A stretch of DNA of 64,000 bases from JBECKS01 sp964557005 (GCA_964557005.1 CAZKYI010000009.1:1-64000), one strand, 5' to 3'. Counted from the stretch's first letter, positions 40,290 through 49,179 are shown. Translations and numbers: made by a program. The notes: a model not told the origin generated them from the letters alone.

Positions 40290-41369
40290 TTATTTCTTTC
40301 TGCTTTTTTCTTCGCTGATGATTTTCTTTTCGCTTTCGATTAAATGCACACCGCTGAAAATTTTTGAAGCAGGTGTCGCCTGAGTCAGTGCATCGGCTGC
40401 TAACAACACAGCGCCTGCGGTCCAGGTTGGTTTTTCTTCTGGCCAGATGGCATTGTCGCGAAATACCCAGCCTGTCCAATATGCACCATCTTTATCACGA
40501 TATTCGTGTAACCAACTGAATAGCTGTAAGGCTTTTTGTTTTTCACCCGCAGCTATCAATGCCATTACCAATTCACAGGATTCTGCAATCGTGACCCAAG
40601 GCTCATCAGAAACACAACGACAACCCAAGCCATCTTTTACAAAAACAGACCACTTTTCAGCAATGCGCTTTTTGGCATCCTGACCTGTAATAACACCTGC
40701 AAGCACAGGATAAAACCAGTCCATCGAGAAACGCGCCTTGCTTTCCCAGGTTCTATCGAAACGCTCAGGGTGATTGAGAATCGCATTGCCGAGCTTTTTT
40801 CTGGCGTTCATCCAGCTTGAAGTATCCATATCCAGGCTTGCAGCGATATTGATGGCGCACTCAAGACTTTTATAGATGGAGCTGTTCCCTGTGAGCAAGG
40901 CATCTTCATCGACCCCTTTAATGGAATCGACAGCCCAGTAAATTTCACCAAATTCACTCTGTAATGACAGTGCAAAACCAATGGCTTTTTCAACGCATGA
41001 CCACATGCTTTTCAGAAATTGCTGGTCTTGTGTAATCAGGTAGTGATGCCAAACTCCGGTTGCGACATAGGCAACAAAGTTACTCTCTTTGCGTGTAACG
41101 CCTTCTGCAACTACCCCGTGTTGATAACCCGCCCACCATGAACCATCTTCCAGTTGTTCATTGCGAAGCCATTCAAAGGCTTTTTGGGCTTCGGCGATTT
41201 TTCCGCCAATGGTTAAACCCATGGCAGATTCCACATGATCCCAAGGATCCATCGTGCTGCCTTCAAACCAGGGAATGGCACCATTTTCAAGTTGTACCGA
41301 AGCAATATATTCAACGGTAGGTCGAAAATATTCTTTGGGATAACCTTTGGCGAGATAGATTTTTGTCAC
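40290..41369 (-). CDS. Alpha/alpha-toroid (prenyltransferase/glycosidase-like) protein
   Basis: A 359-residue soluble protein with repeats of the type W-x-x-x-x-Q-x-x-DGSWWAGYQ and PWFEGS, typical of (alpha/alpha)6 toroids seen in terpene cyclases, prenyltransferases and some glycosidases. Examples are ASVQLENGAIPWFEGS, RNEQLEDGSWWAGY and KDGAYWTGWVF. The catalytic DxDD motif of class II cyclases is not seen, so a carbohydrate-related role is more likely. Four-base overlap with the upstream methyltransferase gene; co-transcribed with it and a glycosyltransferase. Confidence 0.78.
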   Translation of the reverse strand: MTKIYLAKGYPKEYFRPTVEYIASVQLENGAIPWFEGSTMDPWDHVESAMGLTIGGKIAEAQKAFEWLRNEQLEDGSWWAGYQHGVVAEGVTRKESNFVAYVATGVWHHYLITQDQQFLKSMWSCVEKAIGFALSLQSEFGEIYWAVDSIKGVDEDALLTGNSSIYKSLECAINIAASLDMDTSSWMNARKKLGNAILNHPERFDRTWESKARFSMDWFYPVLAGVITGQDAKKRIAEKWSVFVKDGLGCRCVSDEPWVTIAESCELVMALIAAGEKQKALQLFSWLHEYRDKDGAYWTGWVFRDNAIWPEEKPTWTAGAVLLAADALTQATPASKIFSGVHLIESEKKIISEEKSRKK

Positions 41370-42091
41370 TGGCCAACCTTTAGTGATTGTGGCTCATTTT
41401 GAAAGTACATGACGACACTTTTGCCAATCAGCGGGTTTAATACCTTATCGAGAAAGCGGGTGCTTTTTGGTTTTTCCATCAAGTCCCACACAAGCAAACG
41501 ATGATACAGCTTTACCGGTGGAGCGTCATCTTCACCCCAGTAGAGGCACTTGAGCCACCAATAAGGTGAGTGCAAGGCATGTGCACAATGTTTGCTGACA
41601 AATTTAAACCCTTGTTGCACGATTGAAGTTTGCAGTTCGGCTTCCCTGAAAATGCGAATGTGGCCACCTGCATTGGCATGATATTCATCACTCAGTTGCC
41701 AGCAAATCCATTCGGGCAGGAAGCGGGGAACGCTGGCGGCGAATTGTCCATTCGGTTTGAGCACGCGCTTGATTTCTTTCAATACGGATTTGTAATCGGG
41801 AATATGTTCCAGCACTTCCGAACAAATCACCTTGTCAAAAGTGTTATCAGCGAAGGGCAGTATCATGGCATTTGCCTGAATGATGCTGAGATTTTTTTCA
41901 CTATCGTTGCTGTCAAAATTTTTAAAACGCTCCTGAGTAATTTTTAAATCACTGAAACTTAAATCAACACCCACTGCGTGAACATGCTCCAGCATATAAG
42001 CTGTGATGGCATGGCGGCCTTCACCACAGCCTAAATCCAGAATCTTGTCACCTTTATTGAGTTTGAATATATCGAAATTGATGGTTTGCAT
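41366..42091 (-). CDS. Class I SAM-dependent methyltransferase (UbiE-like fold)
   Basis: A 241-residue protein with DLGCGEGRHAI (SAM loop), GVDLSFSDL, FDKVICSEVLEHIPDY and EIKRVLKPNG, the standard motifs of Methyltransf_11/25 enzymes. Substrate unknown; the C-terminal part (YWWLKCLYWGEDDAPP) is unusual and aromatic. It sits in the middle of a minus-strand trio with a glycosyltransferase and a toroid protein, so a glycan or lipid-linked sugar is the likely target. Confidence 0.9.
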   Translation of the reverse strand: MQTINFDIFKLNKGDKILDLGCGEGRHAITAYMLEHVHAVGVDLSFSDLKITQERFKNFDSNDSEKNLSIIQANAMILPFADNTFDKVICSEVLEHIPDYKSVLKEIKRVLKPNGQFAASVPRFLPEWICWQLSDEYHANAGGHIRIFREAELQTSIVQQGFKFVSKHCAHALHSPYWWLKCLYWGEDDAPPVKLYHRLLVWDLMEKPKSTRFLDKVLNPLIGKSVVMYFQNEPQSLKVGQ

Positions 42092-42094
42092 TAT

Positions 42095-43366
42095 TTATTG
42101 CCCACTTGCGATTACTTTTTGATAGTACGCGGTCATTTGTACAGCAGCATTTTTCCATGAGAATTTTTCAACGATTCGCTTACGGCCTTTCAAGCTGAAT
42201 TCACTGCGCAGGTTTTCATCATTCAACAGTGTTTCAATCGCTTCTGCCAAAGCTTTTGAATCTGCCACAGGTACTAACAAGCCAGCATCACCGACAACTT
42301 CAGGCAGTGAGCCACCACGCGTTGAAATTAAAGGCACACCGCACGCCATCGCTTCCCCTGCGGGTAAGCCAAAGCCTTCATACAGTGAGGGTACAACGGC
42401 CAGAGTGGCTTCGGCATAAAGTGCGCGAATCTCCTGTTCGGTGATGCCACTTCTGAAAATCAGTTTTGATTTGATGCCCAGTTGGTTAATCAGTCTTTCG
42501 GTATGGCCGCCAGGTTTGGGTTTTCCAATTACTAACAATTCAAGTTCGGGGTATTTTTTTTCCAGAGAAGCGAAGGCTTTTAATAAATAATCCAGGCCTT
42601 TTAGTGGCGCATCGGCACTTGCAGTGGCCATAATCCGAAAGGGTTTTCTTGCAATTTCAGGCATGGGTTTGAACGCTTCGGTATCAATGCCGTTATAAAC
42701 CAGATCGAGACGATTTGCGGCGATACCAAAATCAGCAGCAATATCCTGCCTGGAACATTCGGATACAGTAATGATGTGCCTGAGTTGTTTAACGACCTTG
42801 CCTTGCATGCCCAGAAACGAATACCAGCGTCGAATCAACCATTGCAAATTTTTGTCATCGGTTTCACCTAGTGCAATTTCTCTGTCCTTGGTAATCGGGT
42901 GGTGAATGGTTGCCATCACGGGAATGCCTATGTCCTGTAATCTCAGCAGGCCATAACACAGGCTTTGGTTATCGTGCACGATGTCGTATTCGTGTTGGTG
43001 CTTTTTCATATATTTCACCAAACGCCTGCCGAAGGTGTAGGGTTCAGGGAAACCACCCGTATTGGCATCCAGCCATTCAAGGGTGTTGGTGAGTGAAAGA
43101 AAATCCTGAGGTTTTATTCCCCAAAATTTACTTTGCTTTTCAAACAAACCAAGTCCAGGCATTTTGATGAGTTTCACACGTGTATCGAGTTCAGGGTAAG
43201 GCGCACCGGAAATTACATCGACTTGATGCCCAAGATCACACAAAGCAGCACTCAGATACTTGAGATAAATGCCCTGACCGCCACTGTAAGGGTGGCTGCG
43301 ATAACCCAGTAAACAAATTTTTAAGGGAGCGACTGCCTGTGCGGCCTCTTTAACGAGGGCGTGCAT
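42095..43366 (-). CDS. Group 1/4 glycosyltransferase (GT-B)
   Basis: A 423-residue GT-B enzyme with HPYSGGQGIYLKYLS (N-terminal Gly-rich loop), RIMATASADAPLKGLDYLLKA, and the C-terminal donor-binding VPSLYEGFGLPAGEAMACG with the EX7E pair, typical of GT4 retaining transferases. The ATG at 43366 (HALVKEAAQ) was chosen; a longer reading from 43423 lacks a ribosome site. First gene of the trio and likely to define it as glycan-related. Confidence 0.93.
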   Translation of the reverse strand: MHALVKEAAQAVAPLKICLLGYRSHPYSGGQGIYLKYLSAALCDLGHQVDVISGAPYPELDTRVKLIKMPGLGLFEKQSKFWGIKPQDFLSLTNTLEWLDANTGGFPEPYTFGRRLVKYMKKHQHEYDIVHDNQSLCYGLLRLQDIGIPVMATIHHPITKDREIALGETDDKNLQWLIRRWYSFLGMQGKVVKQLRHIITVSECSRQDIAADFGIAANRLDLVYNGIDTEAFKPMPEIARKPFRIMATASADAPLKGLDYLLKAFASLEKKYPELELLVIGKPKPGGHTERLINQLGIKSKLIFRSGITEQEIRALYAEATLAVVPSLYEGFGLPAGEAMACGVPLISTRGGSLPEVVGDAGLLVPVADSKALAEAIETLLNDENLRSEFSLKGRKRIVEKFSWKNAAVQMTAYYQKVIASGQ

Positions 43367-43539
43367 AGAGTATTCCGAGTGAGTGGATTGGAAGCGCGAA
43401 TTGCGGGCGAATTCTACTATCAAGGTATGGCTATTGCATCTTTTGGGATGGTTGGTGAAGGAAAAAATACGCTATCCCCTTGTTTTATAAAGACCAAGCC
43501 ACTATGTTGCCTTGCTCAACAGTATTCCAAGAGAAACGT

Positions 43540-44337
43540 ATGAATATTCAAAAATCCAATGGCCACGATCCACTTTGGGAAGCGATTATTGGTGAGGTGT
43601 CTTGCAAGACAGTGAAGGAGCCTATTCTGGCGAGCTTTTTTCATGCAACCATTCTCAATCACAGTACCATGGAAGCGGCTTTGAGTTATCACCTGGCGAA
43701 CAAGCTGGATAGTGCGGCGGTGGAAGCCATGTTGATTCGTGAAATCATTGAAGCTGCCTATCTTGATGATCCGTGCATTATGGAAGCGACACGAGCAGAC
43801 ATAAAAGCGGTACGTGAACGTGACCCGGTGTGTGATTCCTACACCACACCTTTCCTGTATTTCAAAGGCTTTCATGCCTTGCAAGCCTATCGCGTTGCTC
43901 ACTGGCTGTGGAAAAAAGGGCGCGAGGAAATGGCGCTGTATCTCCAGAATCAGATTTCGGTGGTCTTCGCGGTGGACATTCATCCAGCAGCCAAAATCGG
44001 CAAGGGAATTATGATTGATCACGCCACAGGTCTGGTTGTAGGGGAAACCTGTGTGATTGAAGACAATGTTTCGCTGATGCAATCAGTCACATTAGGTGGA
44101 ACAGGTAAGGAATCAGGCGATCGCCACCCTAAAGTGCGTGAAGGCGTGTTGATTAGTACCGGAGCCAAGGTGCTTGGCAATGTTGAAATTGGTAAAGGAG
44201 CAAAAATCGGTGCAGGGAGTGTGGTGCTCGATGATGTTCCCCCTCATACCACCGTCGCGGGTGTTCCTGCCAAGGTGGTCGGAAAGCCCGCTTCAACACA
44301 CCCCGCTTTGGAAATGTGTCAGGACATACAGAAGTAA
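43540..44337 (+). CDS. cysE: Serine O-acetyltransferase
   Basis: A 265-residue enzyme that acetylates L-serine with acetyl-CoA, the first step of cysteine synthesis. It has the N-terminal helical domain (DPLWEAIIGEVSCKTVKEPI), DPVCDSYTTPFLYFKGFHALQAYR, and the C-terminal hexapeptide helix with GIMIDHATGLVVGETCVI (catalytic Asp-His) and GGTGKESGDRHPKV. Start ATG 43540 follows AAGAG. The C-terminal tail (EMCQDIQK, Ile near the end) resembles the CysK-binding tail. It converges with lexA, one base apart. Confidence 0.96.
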   Translation: MNIQKSNGHDPLWEAIIGEVSCKTVKEPILASFFHATILNHSTMEAALSYHLANKLDSAAVEAMLIREIIEAAYLDDPCIMEATRADIKAVRERDPVCDSYTTPFLYFKGFHALQAYRVAHWLWKKGREEMALYLQNQISVVFAVDIHPAAKIGKGIMIDHATGLVVGETCVIEDNVSLMQSVTLGGTGKESGDRHPKVREGVLISTGAKVLGNVEIGKGAKIGAGSVVLDDVPPHTTVAGVPAKVVGKPASTHPALEMCQDIQK

Positions 44338-44338
44338 G

Positions 44339-44995
44339 TCAGACCTTATCGCGTATTAGTCCGACGAAAATACCTTCGATAATCAAATCATTTGCGGCAA
44401 CCAGAATAGGTTTGTAAGCCTTATTCTCAGGGAGCAGGGCAGCGCTGGATTTCTTGATTTTGAGCCGTTTCACGGTGACTTCATCAGCAATGCGTGCCAC
44501 CACGATTTGCCCGTTTTCAGCCGTGTTGCTTTTACGCACGGCAATCAAATCGCCATCGAGAATGCCGACATCTTTCATGCTGTCACCACGCACACGCAAT
44601 AAATACGTGGGTTTTTGCTTGAACAAACCTGGCGCAATTTCAACATGGTCTTCAATATTTTCAACCGCTTCAATCGGTGTTCCGGCAGCAACAGAGCCTA
44701 CGATGGGGAGCAAATCTTCCTGCTCAGAGGGCTTTTTGCGGCTTTTGGTGACCTGAATACCGCGAGAAGTATCATTATAGACTTTGATATAGCCTTTGCG
44801 TTGCAAGGCTTTTATGTGGTCGGTGGCAGCATTCTTGGATTTAAACCCGAAATGGTCTGCAATGTCCGCCCTTGAAGGTGCAATGCCCTTGAGTTTGACT
44901 TCCTGCCGAATGAAGCCAAGCACTTCATGTTGGCGCTCGGTGAGCTTTGGAAGCGCTCTGATTTTTTTATCATTTGACTCTGTATCGGTTGCCAT
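44339..44995 (-). CDS. lexA: SOS repressor LexA
   Basis: A 218-residue protein with an N-terminal winged helix (LTERQHEVLGFI...GIAPSRADIADHFGFKS) and the S24 self-cleavage domain: cleavage site VAAGTPIEA (Ala-Gly), catalytic serine in VRGDSMKDVGI and lysine in DEVTVKRLK. It represses DNA-repair genes until RecA filaments trigger self-cleavage. Start ATG 44995. Two LexA-box candidates lie upstream (45028-45043 and 45062-45077), consistent with autorepression. Confidence 0.97.
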   Translation of the reverse strand: MATDTESNDKKIRALPKLTERQHEVLGFIRQEVKLKGIAPSRADIADHFGFKSKNAATDHIKALQRKGYIKVYNDTSRGIQVTKSRKKPSEQEDLLPIVGSVAAGTPIEAVENIEDHVEIAPGLFKQKPTYLLRVRGDSMKDVGILDGDLIAVRKSNTAENGQIVVARIADEVTVKRLKIKKSSAALLPENKAYKPILVAANDLIIEGIFVGLIRDKV

Positions 44996-45027
44996 GATGT
45001 ACCCCCTGCCAGTACCTGAGCTAAACA

Positions 45028-45077
45028 CTATTCATACGACCAGTGGATATTAGCACAGTAACTGGTAATCTGGCCAG
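45028..45077 (-). promoter_or_regulatory. Candidate LexA boxes upstream of lexA
   Basis: CTGGTAATCTGGCCAG (45062-45077) is a full CTG-N10-CAG site. CTATTCATACGACCAG (45028-45043) is a near match (CTA-N10-CAG). They lie 33 to 82 bases before the lexA start. The arrangement of two boxes is typical of autoregulated lexA genes. Confidence 0.6.
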
Positions 45078-45080
45078 TAT

Positions 45081-45884
45081 TTACTGTTTTGATTGCAAGC
45101 AGGCCAGTAAATGCCTGTGCATGGCAAGTGCCTGATTCGAGAAAATCCAGTCGGCACCTTTGTTGATTTCCCGAAATAGCACCTTGGGTGAATTGGCAAA
45201 ACCGCCGCCCACTTTCTGCCCAACTGCATGGTGGGCGTTAATCACGCGACTGTTCATAAAAAGATAGTGGCCTGTGACACCAGCAAGCTGGTGCTTTAAA
45301 GCGTAGTGACTGAAAGCCTTGGCGTTGAGAGTAGATACAGGCAGCAAGGCATGTTTGGGCAGAAAATCCACATGCGCAAACAAGGCGCAATCCAGTGCGA
45401 TGATGTGAAAATCCTCAGCAGGCAACAAAGGCGCTAACACGGTTTTCAGAATCGATTTTTGTTGTTCAGGAGCAGGGTAGTGTTCCTGCTTGAGTTCAAT
45501 CATCAAATGGCAATGCTTGCCGAATTCGGTGACGACTTGTTCAAGCGAAGGCACCAGCGGTAATTCGTTTTGACATTCTGCCCAGGTGTGTTGCGCAATC
45601 ACGAAAGGTTTTTTGAAAACCCGCAAACCATCTGCATCATGAATCACAACGGGTACCAAATCTTTTGTCCAGCGAACATCCAGTTCAATGCCCCAGATAT
45701 GATTTTCCTTAATGGGGCGAAACGCGGGCAGTGTGTTTTCAAACACCGTGATGCCATCACGCTCGCCACGATGTGAAACCAACTTGCATTGTTTTATTAG
45801 TGCTTCATCAGGCACAGTCTGATAACTCAGCGCAAAAAAACCATCAAGCAAATTAAGTACAGTATTTTCTAACCAGGGTGACAT
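45081..45884 (-). CDS. Glycerophosphodiester phosphodiesterase-like protein
   Basis: A 267-residue TIM-barrel protein with the GDPD opening SHRGERDGITVFENTLPAF (His-Arg, Glu), GIELDVRWTKDLVPVVIHD (Glu-x-Asp and second His) and a later LMIELK. The metal and catalytic residues are present, so it may be active on glycerophosphodiesters or related lipids. The N-terminus (SPWLENTVLNLLDGFFALSYQ) is unusual for the family and hydrophobic but not a clear signal. It lies upstream of lexA in the same direction. Confidence 0.85.
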   Translation of the reverse strand: MSPWLENTVLNLLDGFFALSYQTVPDEALIKQCKLVSHRGERDGITVFENTLPAFRPIKENHIWGIELDVRWTKDLVPVVIHDADGLRVFKKPFVIAQHTWAECQNELPLVPSLEQVVTEFGKHCHLMIELKQEHYPAPEQQKSILKTVLAPLLPAEDFHIIALDCALFAHVDFLPKHALLPVSTLNAKAFSHYALKHQLAGVTGHYLFMNSRVINAHHAVGQKVGGGFANSPKVLFREINKGADWIFSNQALAMHRHLLACLQSKQ

Positions 45885-45981
45885 GAAATCTTCCAGTGCA
45901 TGAATAAACTTTCTTGAGAAAACAGAGTGACACTTTTATGATGCCTTGCCAACGAAAATAAATAATGCGAGAGATTAGGCT

Positions 45982-46572
45982 ATGAAAAAATTTATCCTGC
46001 TTGTGTGCGTTCTATGGTGTTCACAGCTGTCAGCCGAGACACAAGTGCTGGTGGTGACTTCCATGGGAAGTATGACACTCAGTCTTGATGAACAAAAAGC
46101 GCCTGTGACAGTTGCCAACTTTTTAAACTATGTGGATAAAGGTTTTTACAACAATACGATTTTTCATCGTGTGATTCCCAACTTTATGATTCAGGGCGGT
46201 GGTTTTGATGCAGAGATGCGTCAGAAAGCTACCGATTCTCCTATCAAGAATGAAGCTGCCAATGGTTTGAAAAACACGCGAGGTACGATTGCGATGGCGC
46301 GAACCAATCAGCCAAACAGCGCTACTTCACAATTTTTTATTAACCAGAAAGATAACAGCTTTTTAAATGCCAGTGCAGGCAATGCAGGCTATGCGGTATT
46401 TGGCAAAGTGATTTCAGGCATCGAAGTGCTTGATAACATTGCCAAAGTAGCGACCACCTCCAAGCAGGGGCATGGTGATGTGCCTGTAGAACCCGTGCTT
46501 ATTGTTTCAATTCAGCGCGTGGAAACTCAGGCGACTGAATCAGTGGTAACATCTTCGCAGGAAAATCCGTAA
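45982..46572 (+). CDS. ppiA: Periplasmic peptidyl-prolyl cis-trans isomerase (cyclophilin)
   Basis: A 196-residue protein with a signal peptide (KKFILLVCVLWCSQLSAE) and a cyclophilin domain: TVANFLNYVDKGFYNNTIFHRVI (catalytic Arg region), MIQGGGF, GTIAMARTNQPNSATSQFFIN and GYAVFGKVISGIEVLD. It speeds proline isomerisation during folding of exported proteins. Its 3' end overlaps the converging GDPD gene by 74 bases, so the last 25 residues (TESVVTSSQENP tail) are read from the opposite strand of that gene. Confidence 0.94.
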   Translation: MKKFILLVCVLWCSQLSAETQVLVVTSMGSMTLSLDEQKAPVTVANFLNYVDKGFYNNTIFHRVIPNFMIQGGGFDAEMRQKATDSPIKNEAANGLKNTRGTIAMARTNQPNSATSQFFINQKDNSFLNASAGNAGYAVFGKVISGIEVLDNIAKVATTSKQGHGDVPVEPVLIVSIQRVETQATESVVTSSQENP

Positions 46573-47248
46573 TGATGCTGTCAACGCCCATATTGACCAG
46601 AGACTTGAAGTCTGTGGTTTCGTTGACTGTCCACACAGAAATCTCCATTTCCCTCGCGTGAACTTTCTCCACGACTTCTTTGGAGCAGAACTTCCAGTAA
46701 AGCGCCAATAAACTGCAAGCGTGCTGCTCGCATACTTCAAAGGCATTGTATTCGGGTTCAAAATAAATATAACCGCGTTTTAAATGCGGACAGAACTTTT
46801 TGCAGCTTTCCAGAAAGGCAATGTCACTGGAAGTAATCACACAGACATGTTCAAGCTTAAATTGTTTGAGAGTTTCTGAAATCAGCTTACACATGGTTTC
46901 GTGGTCACGTGCATCAAGCGGTTTTACTTCGAGTTGTGCATGTTGAAGATGATCAAACACCGCCAGCACTTCTGTCAAAGTGGGCACGCCTTCGCTTGCC
47001 AAAGAAGCATCAAACTTTGCGCAGGCATCGAGCTGTTTTAATTCCTGTTCATAAAAATCACTTACCAAACCTGTGCCGTTGGTGGTTCTTTCCAAAGTAT
47101 CATCGTGAATAATCACAATTTGCTTGTCCTTGCTTAAACGCAAATCAAATTCAACGCGTTGAATACCCAAGGCATGTAAATGTCTGAAACTGCTCAATGT
47201 GTTTTCGGGCGCTTCACCTCTTGCACCACGATGACCAATTAGCTGCAT
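46499..47248 (-). CDS. Glycerophosphodiester phosphodiesterase (UgpQ-type)
   Basis: A 249-residue cytosolic GDPD enzyme that splits glycerophosphodiesters to glycerol-3-phosphate and an alcohol. HRGARGEAPENTLSSF, VEFDLRLSKDKQIVIIHDDTLERTT, and AQLEVKP are all present, together with SVWTVNETTDFKSLVNMGVDSIITDFP at the end. Start ATG 47248; a longer reading from 47296 is rejected. It overlaps the trpD2-like gene by 10 bases upstream and the cyclophilin gene by 74 bases at its 3' end. Confidence 0.93.
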   Translation of the reverse strand: MQLIGHRGARGEAPENTLSSFRHLHALGIQRVEFDLRLSKDKQIVIIHDDTLERTTNGTGLVSDFYEQELKQLDACAKFDASLASEGVPTLTEVLAVFDHLQHAQLEVKPLDARDHETMCKLISETLKQFKLEHVCVITSSDIAFLESCKKFCPHLKRGYIYFEPEYNAFEVCEQHACSLLALYWKFCSKEVVEKVHAREMEISVWTVNETTDFKSLVNMGVDSIITDFPAKMLPLIQSPEFPRAELKQ

Positions 47249-48231
47249 AAGTTTGTATCTCTCGTTTGCCAAAGTTGTTGCACTTTTTCTATACAAGTAT
47301 GCTGTTCAAGTTCAGGGTGCAGGGTTTGCAGTGCGAGCGCACAGGTACCAATAATCGCATTGTGTGAATAGGCGTTGTGTTGCTTGCCTTGCCAGATTGC
47401 GATTAAATCTTTTAAAGAGGGAATAATTTTTTCCTCGGTGTTTTTGTTTATTTCCATCATCGCTGGCCATTTCTCGCTACAGATTTCACCCTGTTTGATT
47501 CTATCGATGGCCAGTATGGCATTTGGCCTGCGTTCTGCTTCGCCTGAATCACCTTTAAATACCGAAAGATTTTGCTCACCGAGCAAGAACGCAGCCTGTT
47601 GATGTTCAGGTTTATAACTGGGGTGAAAGGTTGGCACAATCATGGCCTTGCTGTTTCCAGGATTCATCAATTTGGCAAAACTGTGTACGGGTGAGCGCAG
47701 ACCAAAATCATTGCGCAAGTGCATCAACTGGTTAAGCGGTGCACAAAAATTTTCGAGGGGAAGATAAACCAGTTTTTTTTCAGCCAACAAAATTTTTGCA
47801 TCATCAAGAGAGCTTGCGACAGGTAAACCAAGCTCTCTGAAAATATCTTCGCTATACAAGCGGTTTTCGGTATGACCACGTGCACCATGACACAATACCG
47901 AGTAACCCGCCTGATTCAGCAACCACATTGCTGCAATATAATGTGGATGATTGGCTTGTTTGCCTGCATAACTTGGCCAGTCGAAATCGCTGAGGGCTTG
48001 TGTGCTTTGCTGAAAATAATTTCTTGCTGCCTGTGCAAAGCCTGCGAGTTCTTCGTGGCTTTCTTCCTTGATGCGTAACAACATCAGGAAAGCGCCGAGT
48101 TGCACATCTTTTACCTTGCCTTCCAGAATCATACTCATGGCTGCAACGCTTTCATCATAGGTCAAGGAACGTGCTGCTTTACGGCCGCGTCCAAGGATTC
48201 GAACATAGGGTGCAAAAGGATGTTCACTCAT
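47239..48231 (-). CDS. TrpD2/YbiB-family glycosyltransferase-fold protein
   Basis: A 330-residue relative of anthranilate phosphoribosyltransferase: AARSLTYDESVAAMSMILEGKVKDVQLGAFLMLLRIKEES is the helical N-domain, and CHGARGHTENRLYSEDIF replaces the phosphoribosyl-binding GTGGD loop. E. coli YbiB of this family binds nucleic acids and is not a tryptophan enzyme; the same altered loop argues for that here. Start ATG 48231 overlaps the tusE stop by four bases. It is co-transcribed with the tus genes, an arrangement seen in Pseudomonas. Confidence 0.88.
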   Translation of the reverse strand: MSEHPFAPYVRILGRGRKAARSLTYDESVAAMSMILEGKVKDVQLGAFLMLLRIKEESHEELAGFAQAARNYFQQSTQALSDFDWPSYAGKQANHPHYIAAMWLLNQAGYSVLCHGARGHTENRLYSEDIFRELGLPVASSLDDAKILLAEKKLVYLPLENFCAPLNQLMHLRNDFGLRSPVHSFAKLMNPGNSKAMIVPTFHPSYKPEHQQAAFLLGEQNLSVFKGDSGEAERRPNAILAIDRIKQGEICSEKWPAMMEINKNTEEKIIPSLKDLIAIWQGKQHNAYSHNAIIGTCALALQTLHPELEQHTCIEKVQQLWQTRDTNLCS

Positions 48232-48548
48232 AAGCAATTTTCAGGTTTGGGTAAACCGGCAATTTTGCTGGCAATTTTGGCAGGGCTTTGTGGAAACAAA
48301 CTTAATAAATAAATACTGTTGGCTTTTTGTGAAGCTTCATCAGTATTCAATTCCTGCTTCAAAAAATTAATCAATGCACGCATATTGGGTGAGCGTTCAA
48401 AATCTTGATAAAACTTTCTCAGTAAATAAATGATTTGCCAATGTGCTGGTGTCAGAAAAATGTTTTCTTTCTCTGCAATCTCTTGTGCCAATGGCTCAGA
48501 CCAATAGCTTAATTCAAGTAAAAAACCTTCCTGATCAAAGCTTTCCAT
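48228..48548 (-). CDS. tusE: Sulfur relay protein TusE/DsrC
   Basis: A 106-residue protein of the DsrC/TusE family: DQEGFLLELSYWSEPLAQEIAEKE, LTPAHWQIIYLLRKFYQDFE, and the penultimate cysteine in PKPENCL, which accepts persulfide sulfur from TusBCD and passes it to MnmA for 2-thiouridine in tRNA. Only the last cysteine is present (no second Cys ten residues before), consistent with TusE rather than dissimilatory DsrC. Confidence 0.93.
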   Translation of the reverse strand: MESFDQEGFLLELSYWSEPLAQEIAEKENIFLTPAHWQIIYLLRKFYQDFERSPNMRALINFLKQELNTDEASQKANSIYLLSLFPQSPAKIASKIAGLPKPENCL

Positions 48549-48557
48549 ATTCAGGTT

Positions 48558-48818
48558 TTACCAAGTAATAATACGTTGATTTTGTTCACTGAGTGCGACA
48601 AAGCCCATGTAATCTGTTGTTTCAACATGGGTTGAACTATTTTTATCAAGCGCTCGTGCAATTAAGTCTTCCTGCAATGTAAAACTTTTGCAAGGAAAGG
48701 ATACATTCTGTGTAGCCAGATAAACACCTGCTTCAATCAGCAGTAAGCTGTCGCCAGCATCAATGGCTTGCTGAGCGTGCAAAAAAGCAGATTGTGAGCG
48801 AATAATATGCAGAGCCAT
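48558..48818 (-). CDS. tusB: Sulfur relay protein TusB/DsrH
   Basis: An 86-residue DsrH-type protein (ALHIIRSQSAFLHAQQAI..., DSLLLIEAGVYLA) of normal length, part of the TusBCD heterohexamer. The final QRIITW is typical of TusB. It lies between tusC and tusE. Confidence 0.9.
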   Translation of the reverse strand: MALHIIRSQSAFLHAQQAIDAGDSLLLIEAGVYLATQNVSFPCKSFTLQEDLIARALDKNSSTHVETTDYMGFVALSEQNQRIITW

Positions 48819-48819
48819 G

Positions 48820-49179
48820 TTAGTAATTCAGTACGTAATCATAATGTTGAAGCAACTCATGCAAATCACCTTGCAGGGCTTCGGCCTGTTCAAGCAGGTA
48901 TGAGGCATCGAGTTGTAATGCGTCGAGGCTTGCTGTTTCATAGTAACAATGTTCAATGCCATAAAGCCCAAAGGCGGCTATGCCCTGGCTATGATTTTTT
49001 ATATTCAAGGCGCTGGTATCCTGTTGTTTGAGCAACTGGTAAATGCCATTACCACGAAATAATACATCTGTTTTTTGTTCAAAAGCTGCGCAGGAAAATG
49101 CGAAGTCCATACCTTCTTTGGCATCGAGTGACGCATGAGGCGCATGATTAAAAATAAACAGGAAGGAAAGTTTTTTCAT
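48820..49179 (-). CDS. tusC: Sulfur relay protein TusC/DsrF
   Basis: A 119-residue DsrE/F-like protein (KKLSFLFIFNHAPHASLDAKEGMDFAFSCAAFEQ, VLFRGNGIYQLL), third part of the TusBCD sulfur-transfer complex. It touches the tusD gene with a one-base overlap, as usual for coupled translation. Confidence 0.92.
   Translation of the reverse strand: MKKLSFLFIFNHAPHASLDAKEGMDFAFSCAAFEQKTDVLFRGNGIYQLLKQQDTSALNIKNHSQGIAAFGLYGIEHCYYETASLDALQLDASYLLEQAEALQGDLHELLQHYDYVLNY

Noticed and set aside
43516..44082. 188-codon frame antisense to cysE
   Set aside because: It is a shadow of a well-conserved enzyme gene.
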